From positions 1 to 6,073 of the forward strand of contig JALWNR010000191.1 in NCBI GenBank assembly GCA_027083715.1: a DNA stretch of 6,073 bases, written 5' to 3'. The number at the start of each line of letters is the position of its first letter. Position 1 is the stretch's first letter. The notes beneath the pieces are model-generated. The model was not told the DNA's origin and made no database searches. It saw only the letters and a program-made list of their open reading frames with translations. Below, piece by piece: positions 1 to 5,911 of the stretch. This DNA is from Bacteroidales bacterium. GTDB lineage: Bacteria > Bacteroidota > Bacteroidia > Bacteroidales > NBLH01. The position numbers and the translations under genes are program-made.

Positions 1-165
1 GGTATGTTTGTAGCGAAAAGTCAAAGAGTGTGTCAGTATTGGCAAAGCACAGAAAAAAGCAACGCAAACGTAGCATTAGTTACGGTGAGTAGGTTTTTTC
101 GAGCACTGCCAATAATGGCGGGCTATTTGGCTTTGCAGCAAAAGATACTTGCGGATTTAAGGTAA
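1..165 (+). CDS. 3' end of an unidentified protein, truncated by the window edge
   Basis: Frame 1 is open from the first base and ends with tandem TAA TAA codons (163-168), giving a 54-residue C-terminal fragment. It reads ...QYWQSTEKSNANVALVTV... and ends GYLALQQKILADLR. The middle is mildly hydrophobic and the end looks like an amphipathic helix. I do not recognise the family. Hand-counted GC is about 42% here against about 18% in the following 85 bases, so the compositional break coincides with the stop codons, as expected at a gene end. Doubt remains. Frame 3 is also open up to a TAG at 90-92, and the minus strand has an open stretch across roughly 81-161. Such multi-frame openness can also mark a dispersed non-coding repeat rather than a gene. 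Confidence 0.42.
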   Translation, partial: GMFVAKSQRVCQYWQSTEKSNANVALVTVSRFFRALPIMAGYLALQQKILADLR

Positions 166-282
166 TAAAACAATATGTTGTATATCATTTAAAATATCTA
201 GAAATATTGATATTTATCATATTATTGTTTAACTTGTGCTTTTACTTTTGTTGTGATTAATCTTTTTAAAAAAATACAAAAA
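166..282. other. AT-rich intergenic spacer upstream of mce
   Basis: This spacer is very AT-rich (about 18% GC over 166-250 by hand count) and has no plausible reading frame of its own. It carries the candidate promoter box at 243-250. I saw no strong hairpin that would terminate the gene to the left. Confidence 0.6.
243..250 (+). promoter_or_regulatory. Candidate Bacteroidetes -7 promoter box upstream of mce
   Basis: TACTTTTG matches the Bacteroides -7 consensus TAnnTTTG exactly. The expected TTTG at -33 is not found at the usual spacing of about 19-21 bases. The nearest candidate is a TTG at 225-227, only 15 bases upstream. If used, transcription would start near 257, leaving a leader of about 25 bases before the ATG at 283 and excluding the GTG at 253 as a start. 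In an AT-rich stretch an exact match to six fixed bases can arise by chance. Confidence 0.3.
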
Positions 283-684
283 ATGAATTTATCTCATATT
301 GAACACATTGGTATAGCCGTAAAAAGCATTGACGAAGCAAAAAAATACTACGAAGATGTTTTGGGCTTAAAATGTTATGCTGTTGAAGAAGTAAAAGACC
401 AAAAGGTAAAGACTGCTTTTTTTCAAATCGGGCAAACCAAAATAGAGCTTTTGGAAGCGACATCGGCAGAAAGTCCTGTGGCTAAATTTATTGAAAAGCG
501 TGGCGAAGGTATTCACCATATCGCTTTTGCAACCGATGATACAAATAATGCATTGGCAGAAGCCGAAGAAAAAGGCATAAAAACCATTGATAAAACTTCC
601 AGAAAAGGAGCAGAAGGTTTAAATATCGGCTTTTTGCACCCAAAATCTACTTTTGGAGTATTAACAGAGTTTTGCAGCAAGTAG
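283..684 (+). CDS. mce: Methylmalonyl-CoA epimerase
   Basis: This 133-residue enzyme of the glyoxalase/VOC fold interconverts (R)- and (S)-methylmalonyl-CoA in the cytoplasm. That links B12-dependent methylmalonyl-CoA mutase to the S-specific decarboxylase encoded just downstream. The protein has two paired beta-alpha-beta modules. The first begins HIEHIGIAV (residues 5-13) and the second GIHHIAFATDD (76-86). By comparison with characterised epimerases the metal ligands should be His8, Glu55 (in IELLE), His79 and Glu129 (in VLTEF), one pair per module. The length is normal for the family. The frame can be extended ten codons to a GTG at 253, but that extension (INLFKKIQK) is unlike family N-termini and overlaps the candidate promoter, so the ATG at 283 is preferred. 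A 138-base gap separates it from mmdA, and co-transcription is likely but not shown. Confidence 0.93.
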   Translation: MNLSHIEHIGIAVKSIDEAKKYYEDVLGLKCYAVEEVKDQKVKTAFFQIGQTKIELLEATSAESPVAKFIEKRGEGIHHIAFATDDTNNALAEAEEKGIKTIDKTSRKGAEGLNIGFLHPKSTFGVLTEFCSK

Positions 685-689
685 TTTAA

Positions 690-751
690 AGTTATAAAGT
701 TTATTAAGTTAAAAAGTTTAGAGGTTGAAAGGTTTAATGGTTTAAACTTTT
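690..751 (+). repeat. AAGTT-type degenerate short tandem repeat with inverted ends
   Basis: The mce-mmdA gap contains about seven consecutive 8-10 base units of the form AAAGTTTA or AAGGTTTA, such as aaagttat, aaagttta, aaagttta, aggttgaa and aggttta. One unit, AAAAGTTTA at 712-720, is the exact reverse complement of TAAACTTTT at 743-751. This would give a 9-bp A/T-rich stem with a 22-base loop. There is no GC-rich stem with a T-tract, so it is not a convincing terminator. The same kind of sequence recurs between mmdD and mmdC. Confidence 0.55.
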
Positions 752-822
752 CTAATAACCAATTGGCTTACAAACTAATTTCCAATACATAAAATACATA
801 AATTAACTAATTACCAAGTAAT

Positions 823-2382
823 ATGAACAGGCAGGAAAAAATAAAACAGCTTATTGATTATCGCACTCAGGCGCGTTTGGGTGGAGGAGAAAAGCGAATA
901 GATAAGCAACACGAGCAAGGTAAGTTTACAGCCCGCGAACGTATTGAAATGCTTTTGGATGAAGGCAGTTTTGAAGAAATGGATATGTTCGTAACACATC
1001 GTTGTACTGATTTTGGCATGCAGGATAAAAAGTTTTTGGGCGATGGTGTGATAACCGGACACGGAACCATTGACGGACGTGTGGTTTATGTATATGCACA
1101 GGATTTTACGGTTTTTGGCGGCTCATTATCTGAAACTTATGCAAAAAAGATTTGCAAAGTAATGGATCAGGCAATGAAAGTAGGTGCACCCATTATCGGT
1201 ATTAATGACAGTGGCGGAGCACGTATTCAGGAAGGGGTAAACAGCCTTGCCGGATATGCCGAAATATTCCAAAGGAATATTATGGCTTCGGGAGTTGTAC
1301 CTCAAATTTCTGCAATTTTTGGGCCCTGTGCCGGCGGTGCTGTTTACTCTCCTGCATTGACCGATGTGGTAATTATGAGCGACAAAACCAGTTATATGTT
1401 TGTAACCGGACCAAAAGTTACCAAAACCGTTACCGGTGAGGATATTACTACCGAAGATTTAGGAGGAGCAAATGTTCATTCTACCCGTTCTGGAGTATCA
1501 CATTTTAGGGCTGATGATGAAGAAGAAGGTATTTTACTAATACGCAAAGTATTAGAATACATGCCTCAAAACAATTTAGAAGACCCGCCTACTACTGCTT
1601 GTACTGATCCTATCGACCGTGTAAATGATGAGCTGAATGAAATTATTCCTGAAAACCCAAATCATCCGTATGATGTAAAAGATATTATTTACACTATTGT
1701 GGACAGGGAAGAGTTTTTAGAGTTTCACCGCCATTATGCAAAAAATATTGTAGTGGGATTTGCTAAATTTAATGGTCGTCCGGTTGGTATTGTTGCTAAT
1801 CAGCCTAATTTTCTTGCCGGAGTATTGGATATCGATGCTTCACGTAAAGCTGCACGTTTTGTTCGTATGTGCGATGCTTTTAATATTCCTATTGTTACTT
1901 TGGTTGATGTTCCCGGATTTTTACCGGGCAGTGCGCAAGAATACGGAGGAATTATCATCCACGGAGCTAAATTATTGTTTGCCTACGGAGAAGCCACAGT
2001 ACCGAAAATCACCATAACCCTGCGAAAATCGTATGGAGGAGCACACGATGTGATGAGTTCTAAGCAATTACACGGTGATTTTAATTACGCATGGCCCTCT
2101 GCCGAAATTGCTGTGATGGGTCCCAAAGGAGCCATTGAAATTCTTGAAGGAAAGCACATTCGTGAAATTAATGATACTAAGGAACGAAAAGAATTTATTC
2201 AAAAGAAAGAAGACGAATATGTTCATAATTTTGCAAATCCGTATCAGGCAGCAAAGTACGGATATATTGATGATGTAATTGAGCCGCGTAATACCCGTTT
2301 CCGGATAATCAGGGCATTGCAGACACTGGCTACTAAAAAGGATATAAATCCTCCAAAAAAACATTCAAACTTACCTTTATAA
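823..2382 (+). CDS. mmdA: Methylmalonyl-CoA decarboxylase alpha subunit (carboxyltransferase)
   Basis: This 519-residue cytoplasmic subunit transfers the carboxyl group of (S)-methylmalonyl-CoA to biotin on the gamma subunit, releasing propionyl-CoA. It has the tandem crotonase-like fold of the acyl-CoA carboxyltransferase family. The N-domain carries [11 protein letters not shown] (129-139) and [15 protein letters not shown] (167-181), whose backbone amides form the CoA-side oxyanion hole. [15 protein letters not shown] (195-209) follows. The C-domain carries VDVPGFLPG (361-369), [18 protein letters not shown] (374-391), [11 protein letters not shown] (404-414) and [15 protein letters not shown] (423-437), and the protein ends KKHSNLPL. 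The length is typical. The sequence alone does not separate it from propionyl-CoA carboxylase beta subunits; the adjacent OadG-like, biotin-carrier and membrane beta genes make the Na+-pumping decarboxylase the better call. The ATG at 823 has an A/T-rich leader and no Shine-Dalgarno sequence, as usual in Bacteroidetes. Only 10 bases separate its stop codon from the mmdD ATG. Confidence 0.93.
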   Translation: MNRQEKIKQLIDYRTQARLGGGEKRIDKQHEQGKFTARERIEMLLDEGSFEEMDMFVTHRCTDFGMQDKKFLGDGVITGHGTIDGRVVYVYAQDFTVFGGSLSETYAKKICKVMDQAMKVGAPIIGINDSGGARIQEGVNSLAGYAEIFQRNIMASGVVPQISAIFGPCAGGAVYSPALTDVVIMSDKTSYMFVTGPKVTKTVTGEDITTEDLGGANVHSTRSGVSHFRADDEEEGILLIRKVLEYMPQNNLEDPPTTACTDPIDRVNDELNEIIPENPNHPYDVKDIIYTIVDREEFLEFHRHYAKNIVVGFAKFNGRPVGIVANQPNFLAGVLDIDASRKAARFVRMCDAFNIPIVTLVDVPGFLPGSAQEYGGIIIHGAKLLFAYGEATVPKITITLRKSYGGAHDVMSSKQLHGDFNYAWPSAEIAVMGPKGAIEILEGKHIREINDTKERKEFIQKKEDEYVHNFANPYQAAKYGYIDDVIEPRNTRFRIIRALQTLATKKDINPPKKHSNLPL

Positions 2383-2392
2383 AACATTGATT

Positions 2393-2752
2393 ATGATATT
2401 TTTAGTAATAAACACCAATGCGTTGAACGCAGAGAATATGATTATTGCTTTTGTTGGTTATCTGATTGTTTTTATTGCCTTGGTTCTACTGTATTTTGTA
2501 TTTAATAGTTTGCCAAAGCTTATAAACTTACAAGCCAAGTTACGTTTACGCAAAAGTGGATTGAATGAAATTGCCGAAAAAGAGGATTTAAGTATTCAGG
2601 GACCTGTTGTAGCTGCCATTTCTATGGCTTTACATTTACATTTAAATGAATTTCATGATGATGAAGAACATATTATGACAATTAAAAGAGTAGCAAGAGT
2701 ATATTCTCCTTGGAGTTCAAAAATATACAGTATGCGTCAGCCATTGCGGTAG
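2393..2752 (+). CDS. mmdD: OadG-like delta subunit of the Na+-pumping decarboxylase
   Basis: This small membrane subunit (119 residues) is thought to anchor and assemble the carboxyltransferase, biotin carrier and beta subunit. A short N-terminal segment is followed by one transmembrane helix at about residues 17-37 (IIAFVGYLIVFIALVLLYFVF). A cytoplasmic region then contains GPVVAAISMALHLHLNEFHDDEEHI, roughly residues 68-92. The tail is RVYSPWSSKIYSM (103-115), the pattern I associate with Bacteroidetes OadG-family proteins. The identification combines this tail, the single helix and the position between mmdA and the biotin carrier. The frame also allows a TTG at 2387 and an internal ATG at 2438 just before the helix. 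The ATG at 2393, 10 bases after the mmdA stop, is preferred. The gene name is by analogy, and 'oadG' would be an equally acceptable label. Confidence 0.8.
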   Translation: MIFLVINTNALNAENMIIAFVGYLIVFIALVLLYFVFNSLPKLINLQAKLRLRKSGLNEIAEKEDLSIQGPVVAAISMALHLHLNEFHDDEEHIMTIKRVARVYSPWSSKIYSMRQPLR

Positions 2753-2753
2753 T

Positions 2754-2788
2754 AAAAAGTTGAATGTTAAAAGTAAAAAGTTAAAAAA
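2754..2788 (+). repeat. Second AAGTT-type degenerate short repeat (mmdD-mmdC gap)
   Basis: The 44-base gap between mmdD and mmdC consists largely of near-repeated units: aaaaagttgaa, tgttaaaa, gtaaaaagttaaaa. It resembles the array at 690-751. It contains no hairpin expected to terminate transcription, so mmdC is probably read through from mmdD. Confidence 0.45.
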
Positions 2789-2796
2789 AGATAATT

Positions 2797-3225
2797 ATGA
2801 AAACATATAAATTTACCATACGTGGGCATGCCTACGATGTTGAAATAATTAATGTCGAAGATAATGTTGCAGAAATTGAAGTAAATGGTACTCAATATCG
2901 TGTAGAGTTAGAAAAGGAATTTAAAAAAACGAAAACACCTAAATTGGTACGTTCAAAGGTACCTAGTCCAACCATAAAAGAGCGTAAAATACCAAAAAAC
3001 ATCAGCGGTAAAGCGACAAAAGTAGTGGCTCCTTTGCCCGGAACCATTTTACAAATATTTGTAAAAGTAGGCGATACCATAAATGCCGGAGACAAACTTT
3101 TGATTATGGAAGCCATGAAAATGGAAAATCAGGTATTGGCAGAAAAGGGTGGAACCATTAAAAGTATTAGTGTTTCGCAGGGTGATTCGGTATTGCAAAA
3201 CGATGTACTTTTGGAAATTGTATAA
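2797..3225 (+). CDS. mmdC: Biotin carrier protein (gamma subunit) of methylmalonyl-CoA decarboxylase
   Basis: This 142-residue protein carries the biotin that shuttles CO2 from the MmdA active site to the membrane subunit MmdB. An N-terminal beta-rich segment (1-40, starting MKTYKFTIRGHAYDVEI) resembles other decarboxylase biotin carriers. A flexible Lys/Pro-rich linker (about 41-75) follows, then a biotinyl/lipoyl domain (about 76-142). That domain starts VVAPLPGTI and contains the biotinylation motif EAMKMEN, with Lys108 as the predicted biotinylated residue and the usual flanking methionines. A second half-motif near the C-terminus (SVSQGDSVLQNDVLLEI) completes the hammerhead. The linker is Lys-rich rather than the long Ala/Pro tract of some homologues. 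Biotin attachment needs a BirA-type ligase encoded elsewhere. The ATG at 2797 is preceded by the A-rich leader TTAAAAAAAGAT. Confidence 0.93.
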   Translation: MKTYKFTIRGHAYDVEIINVEDNVAEIEVNGTQYRVELEKEFKKTKTPKLVRSKVPSPTIKERKIPKNISGKATKVVAPLPGTILQIFVKVGDTINAGDKLLIMEAMKMENQVLAEKGGTIKSISVSQGDSVLQNDVLLEIV

Positions 3226-3302
3226 TAATTTATTATCGGTTTCAAACTTACGAAGAACTTTCTGATTAAAATCAATTACAAAATTTTAAAATTCTAATCT
3301 CG

Positions 3303-3427
3303 TGAAACAAGCATGATTAAAATAACTTAACGAAGTGATCTCATGAGCTTGCGAGTGATTATTAAACACACAAAAACTGTCTCGATTTTTCGGGAGAAAT
3401 GATTATTTTATTTACATCATGCAGTTC
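3303..3427 (+). repeat. Imperfect direct repeat, copy 1 (long form)
   Basis: Three blocks are shared, in the same order, with copy 2. Block 1 is a 23-base exact match (3303-3325, beginning TGAAACAAGCATG). Block 2 is a 16-base exact match, ATTATTAAACACACAA (3358-3373). Block 3 starts GAAATGATTATTTTA (3396-3410) and continues CATCATGCAGTTC (3415-3427). Relative to copy 2 it carries 32 extra bases between blocks 1 and 2, about 21 between blocks 2 and 3, and 4 inside block 3. The first extra piece contains the palindrome CTCATGAG (3340-3347). The second can pair TCTC (3380-3383) with GAGA (3394-3397). Confidence 0.8.
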
Positions 3428-3443
3428 TTCCGCAGTAGCGGAA
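3428..3443. repeat. Perfect 6-bp stem-loop within the mmdC-mmdB gap
   Basis: TTCCGC (3428-3433), loop AGTA, GCGGAA (3438-3443) form a perfect 6-bp, GC-containing stem with a 4-base loop. It lies immediately after copy 1 of the direct repeat. No T-tract follows, so an intrinsic terminator is unlikely. It may be an RNA-stabilising hairpin, a protein site, or part of a small repetitive element. Confidence 0.5.
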
Positions 3444-3483
3444 CAGACTATGTGACCATTGAAAACAATAAAGAAGAGACACA

Positions 3484-3550
3484 TGAAACAAGCATGATTA
3501 AAATAATTATTAAACACACAAGGAAATGATTATTTTACATCATGCGGTTC
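3484..3550 (+). repeat. Imperfect direct repeat, copy 2 (short form)
   Basis: This compact version contains the same three blocks: block 1 at 3484-3506, block 2 at 3506-3521, and block 3 at 3523-3550. It has one substitution (A to G) in the CATCATGCRGTTC part and lacks the extra pieces seen in copy 1. It ends directly before the upstream ATG at 3552 in the mmdB frame. The residues encoded between 3552 and 3584 are therefore probably repeat-edge sequence rather than real protein. Confidence 0.8.
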
Positions 3551-3584
3551 CATGTGGCAACTAAAAATAGTAAAAAATAAACAC

Positions 3585-4904
3585 ATGAAACGATTAATTA
3601 CAATTTTTGCCATAATAAGTATATTATCAATACTTTGGACTGTTTTTGTAAAACCCGAAAAGGCATTAGCCAATAGCAAAAACACAGTACAATCCGGTCA
3701 ATTTCAACCGAAAAGCAGTTCACACAATGCCTTAAACGGACTGAAAACTTTTTATAAATTTACCGGCTTTAGAAATGTGATACCCGGGCATATAGCCATG
3801 ATATTGGTTGGGCTTTTTTTTATTTTTCTGGCTATAAAATATGATTACGAACCTCTGTTACTTGTCCCGATTGGTACAGGAGTAATTATCGGGAATATTC
3901 CCTTTTTGCAAAATGCAGGTTTACAAATAGGCATTTATGAAAGCGGGAGTGTTATGAATTATTTGTATATGGGGGTGGTCAAAGGAATTTATCCTCCGCT
4001 GATATTTTTAGGCATTGGTGCCATGACTGATTTTTCTTCGCTAATTTCTAATCCGCGCCTGATGCTTTTAGGTGCTGCTGCTCAGGTGGGTATTTTTCTT
4101 ACTTTTATAGGAGCTTTGATGCTGGGTTTTGCACCTCCCGAAGCCGGAGCAATTGGTATTATTGGTGGTGCAGACGGACCAACGGCTATTTTCCTGTCTT
4201 CAAAACTAGCAAACGGCATTAATATTTTGCCCGATGGCACAACTGTTAAAAACCTGATTGGCCCTATTGCCATTGCAGCATACTCATACATGGCTTTAGT
4301 TCCGGTTATTCAGCCACCGATTATGAAACTTTTAACATCGAAAAAAGAGCGATTGATTAAAATGAAGCCGCCGCGCGCAGTTACCAAAATTGAAAAAATT
4401 ATTTTTCCGATTGTGGGTTTAATCCTTACCGGATTTATTTCGCCGAGTGCATTACCGCTGTTGGGAATGTTATTTTTCGGTAATTTGTTGAAAGAATCGG
4501 GTGTTACTAAGCGTTTGGCAGAAACAGCGCGTAACTCGATGATTGATATTGTTACCATTCTTTTGGGTGTAACGGTAGGAGCCTCCACTCAGGCAAATGT
4601 ATTTCTCACTTCCGAATCAATGTTGATTTTTGTTTTGGGAGCTTTATCTTTTATGATTGCTACGGCAGGAGGTTTAATTTTTGCTAAAATAATGAATCTT
4701 TTCCTTCGCGAAGGCGATAAAATTAACCCTTTGGTGGGCGCAGCAGGAGTTTCTGCCGTGCCAGACAGCGCACGCGTGGTGCAAAACATGGGCTTGAAAG
4801 AAGACCCGACCAATCATTTGCTCATGCACGCTATGGCACCCAATGTTGCTGGAGTAATTGGCTCGGCAGTGGCAGCGGGTATTTTGCTGAGTTTTTTGTT
4901 GTAA
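3585..4904 (+). CDS. mmdB: Sodium-pumping decarboxylase beta subunit
   Basis: This integral membrane subunit (439 residues from the preferred start) decarboxylates carboxybiotin on MmdC and couples this to Na+ export. The first 29 residues form a signal-peptide-like hydrophobic segment ending KALA, followed by a polar stretch of about 30 residues. The conserved core begins at FYKFTGFRNVIPGH. GGADGPTAIF (194-203) contains Asp197, AAYSYMALVP (231-240) contains Tyr235, and NPLVGAAGVS (381-390) contains Asn381, Gly385 and Ser390. These correspond to the ion-coupling residues Asp203, Tyr229, Asn373, Gly377 and Ser382 of Klebsiella OadB, as I recall that numbering. Many hydrophobic helices surround them. 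The frame extends 11 codons to an ATG at 3552, but that stretch abuts a duplicated non-coding repeat. Start at 3585 gives the expected basic-plus-hydrophobic N-terminus (MKRLITIFAIIS). It lies about 359 bases beyond mmdC, unlike the tight spacing of the preceding genes. Confidence 0.92.
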   Translation: MKRLITIFAIISILSILWTVFVKPEKALANSKNTVQSGQFQPKSSSHNALNGLKTFYKFTGFRNVIPGHIAMILVGLFFIFLAIKYDYEPLLLVPIGTGVIIGNIPFLQNAGLQIGIYESGSVMNYLYMGVVKGIYPPLIFLGIGAMTDFSSLISNPRLMLLGAAAQVGIFLTFIGALMLGFAPPEAGAIGIIGGADGPTAIFLSSKLANGINILPDGTTVKNLIGPIAIAAYSYMALVPVIQPPIMKLLTSKKERLIKMKPPRAVTKIEKIIFPIVGLILTGFISPSALPLLGMLFFGNLLKESGVTKRLAETARNSMIDIVTILLGVTVGASTQANVFLTSESMLIFVLGALSFMIATAGGLIFAKIMNLFLREGDKINPLVGAAGVSAVPDSARVVQNMGLKEDPTNHLLMHAMAPNVAGVIGSAVAAGILLSFLL

Positions 4905-5150
4905 GGTGACTTGGTGTTCGGACATTTTTTATTTTATTTTCATTTTTTTGAGTTGTGAGTATTGAAATGCCTTATAAATTCCCTTTATACAGATGCAATT
5001 ATGTAAGATACATGACTATTCTGCTATTAATTATTTCAAATATATTTCTGTAATAAACGAAGTCAAAAAATATTGAAACAAATTATTTTGTCTCATTTAT
5101 CAATTCTAAATCTGACTTATTTTCAGCTTTTTAAATAAACTAGCGACAAA

Positions 5151-5182
5151 TTGTCTGAGTTTGTGTGAGGGAATAAAATTTG
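5151..5182 (+). promoter_or_regulatory. Weak candidate promoter of the metallopeptidase gene
   Basis: TAAAATTTG at 5174-5182 resembles the Bacteroidetes -7 box TAnnTTTG with one extra base, and a TTG at 5151-5153 lies 20 bases upstream in the -33 position. The leader to the ATG at 5223 would be about 35 bases. The inserted base and the low sequence complexity make this tentative. Confidence 0.18.
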
Positions 5183-5196
5183 CTGCCGGCAAGTTT
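5176..5196. promoter_or_regulatory. Stem-loop in the leader of the metallopeptidase gene
   Basis: AAATTTGC (5176-5183) pairs with GCAAGTTT (5189-5196) around the loop TGCCG, giving an 8-bp stem with a single G-T wobble. It ends 26 bases before the ATG at 5223 and overlaps the weak -7 candidate. It could be an operator-like site in DNA or a 5' leader hairpin in RNA. No T-run follows, so terminator function is unlikely. Confidence 0.4.
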
Positions 5197-5222
5197 AAAG
5201 TCTAATTAAAAAAAGATGAAAT

Positions 5223-5906
5223 ATGGGATTTTGGGGATTTTTTATCATACTGACGGTAATAAGCTATTTGGTAAGCATACGTTTTCAGAATAAATTTAAG
5301 CAATACTCCATGCAGGCATTGCCTTATGGGATTAGCGGTAAACAAGCTGCCGAAATGATGTTATCTGATTATGGAGTGCGTGATGTGGCAATTGTACCTG
5401 CCCGTGGGTATTTGAGCGACCATTATAATCCGACAACAAAAACCATTGCTTTAAGTCCAACAGTTTACAGCGGTAACAGTATAGCTTCACTGGCTGTGGC
5501 TGCACACGAAACCGGTCATGCCCTGCAGCACAAAGCCGGTTATTTTTGGGTACACGTGCGCTCCGGTTTGGTGCCTATGGCGCAGTTGGGTGCACAAATC
5601 AGCTCATGGGCTTTGTTGGGTGGAATGTTTTTATTGAATGCTGCGCCTTGGCTTTTGCTAATTGGTATTCTTGGATATGCCGTATCGGTACTTTTTAGTT
5701 TTGTAACTTTACCCGTTGAGTTTGATGCCAGTCGCAGAGCTTTGACCTGGATGCAGGAAAAAGGTATGCTTAGTGGACAAGATTATCAAAAAGCCAAAGA
5801 TGCTCTGAAATGGGCTGCAATGACTTATGTTGTGGGCGCATTAACCGCTTTGGCATCGCTTGCGTACTATATCTTTCTATTTATGGGTGTGAGTAGTGAT
5901 GATTAA
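5223..5906 (+). CDS. Membrane zinc metallopeptidase, YugP-like (Zn_peptidase_2 family)
   Basis: This predicted membrane-bound zinc-dependent peptidase has 227 residues, close to the family's usual length. An N-terminal helix (about 1-20, GFWGFFIILTVISYLVSI) is followed by a soluble part with SDHYNPTTKTIALSPTVYSG (65-84). The zinc motif HETGH lies at 95-99, inside AVAAHETGHALQHKAGY, with His95 and His99 as ligands and Glu96 as the catalytic base. Two hydrophobic stretches fill about 130-165. PVEFDASRRAL (164-174) then supplies a likely third ligand, Glu166 or Asp168. A C-terminal helix covers about 198-222. Physiological substrates of this family are, to my knowledge, undefined; a role in membrane protein quality control is only a guess. 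The start is preceded by TTAAAAAAAGAT (5206-5217), as in mmdC. An overlapping out-of-frame ATG at 5216 would give only a short peptide. There is no functional link to the decarboxylase genes. Confidence 0.88.
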   Translation: MGFWGFFIILTVISYLVSIRFQNKFKQYSMQALPYGISGKQAAEMMLSDYGVRDVAIVPARGYLSDHYNPTTKTIALSPTVYSGNSIASLAVAAHETGHALQHKAGYFWVHVRSGLVPMAQLGAQISSWALLGGMFLLNAAPWLLLIGILGYAVSVLFSFVTLPVEFDASRRALTWMQEKGMLSGQDYQKAKDALKWAAMTYVVGALTALASLAYYIFLFMGVSSDD

Positions 5907-5911
5907 AATTA

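Larger units (their letters stand above)
3226..3584. other. Non-coding mmdC-mmdB gap containing a duplicated hairpin-bearing segment
   Basis: This gap of about 359 bases (to the preferred mmdB start) interrupts an otherwise compact gene cluster. I see no credible gene in it on either strand. It opens with a pure A/T palindrome at 3222-3236, overlapping the mmdC stop codon. It then holds two diverged copies of one segment (3303-3427 and 3484-3550), with a perfect hairpin at 3428-3443 between them. No TAnnTTTG promoter box was found in it, so whether mmdB has its own promoter is unresolved. Confidence 0.6.
4905..5222. other. Non-coding gap between mmdB and the metallopeptidase gene
   Basis: This gap of about 318 bases is AT-rich. 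Just after the mmdB stop lies a T-rich run (4925-4949) preceded by only a 3-bp pairing (TGT 4915-4917 with ACA 4922-4924), too weak to call a terminator. A small inverted repeat, ACAAA-TTAT-TTTGT, occurs at 5078-5091. The strongest structure is the stem-loop at 5176-5196. A 28-codon frame at 4967-5053 was considered and not accepted as a gene. The gap separates the decarboxylase locus from an apparently unrelated gene. Confidence 0.5.

Noticed and set aside
253..282. N-terminal extension of mce from a GTG start
   Set aside because: The ten extra residues do not resemble family N-termini, the GTG would sit at or upstream of the predicted transcription start, and the ATG at 283 gives the expected short lead into the first metal-binding strand.
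823..2382. Propionyl-CoA carboxylase beta subunit as the identity of the 519-residue carboxyltransferase
   Set aside because: The sequence family overlaps, but no biotin carboxylase gene is present. The adjacent OadG-like, biotin-carrier and membrane beta subunit genes point to the Na+-pumping decarboxylase.
3222..3236. Perfect palindrome ATAATAA-T-TTATTAT at the mmdC stop codon
   Set aside because: It consists only of A and T, has a one-base centre and overlaps the end of the coding sequence. Such palindromes are expected in AT-rich DNA and would not make a stable terminator.
3303..3550. CRISPR array or tRNA-like structure in the mmdC-mmdB gap
   Set aside because: There are only two copies, of unequal internal structure, with no regular spacers. 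The hairpins do not fit a cloverleaf.
3552..3584. Eleven-codon N-terminal extension of mmdB from an ATG at 3552
   Set aside because: The stretch directly follows copy 2 of a non-coding direct repeat and places charged residues ahead of an already complete basic-hydrophobic N-terminus, so the ATG at 3585 is preferred.
4915..4930. Possible intrinsic terminator after mmdB (short pairing followed by six T)
   Set aside because: Only about three base pairs (TGT/ACA) around TCGG precede the T-run. The following DNA is generally T-rich, so the T-run is not specific.
4967..5053. A 28-codon + strand frame (MPYKFPLYR... ending LLLIISNIFL) in the mmdB-metallopeptidase gap
   Set aside because: It is short, has the Ile/Leu/Asn/Tyr-rich composition expected from random AT-rich DNA, lacks an A-rich leader, and shows nothing else to support translation. 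The hydrophobic tail alone is not enough to call a small membrane protein.
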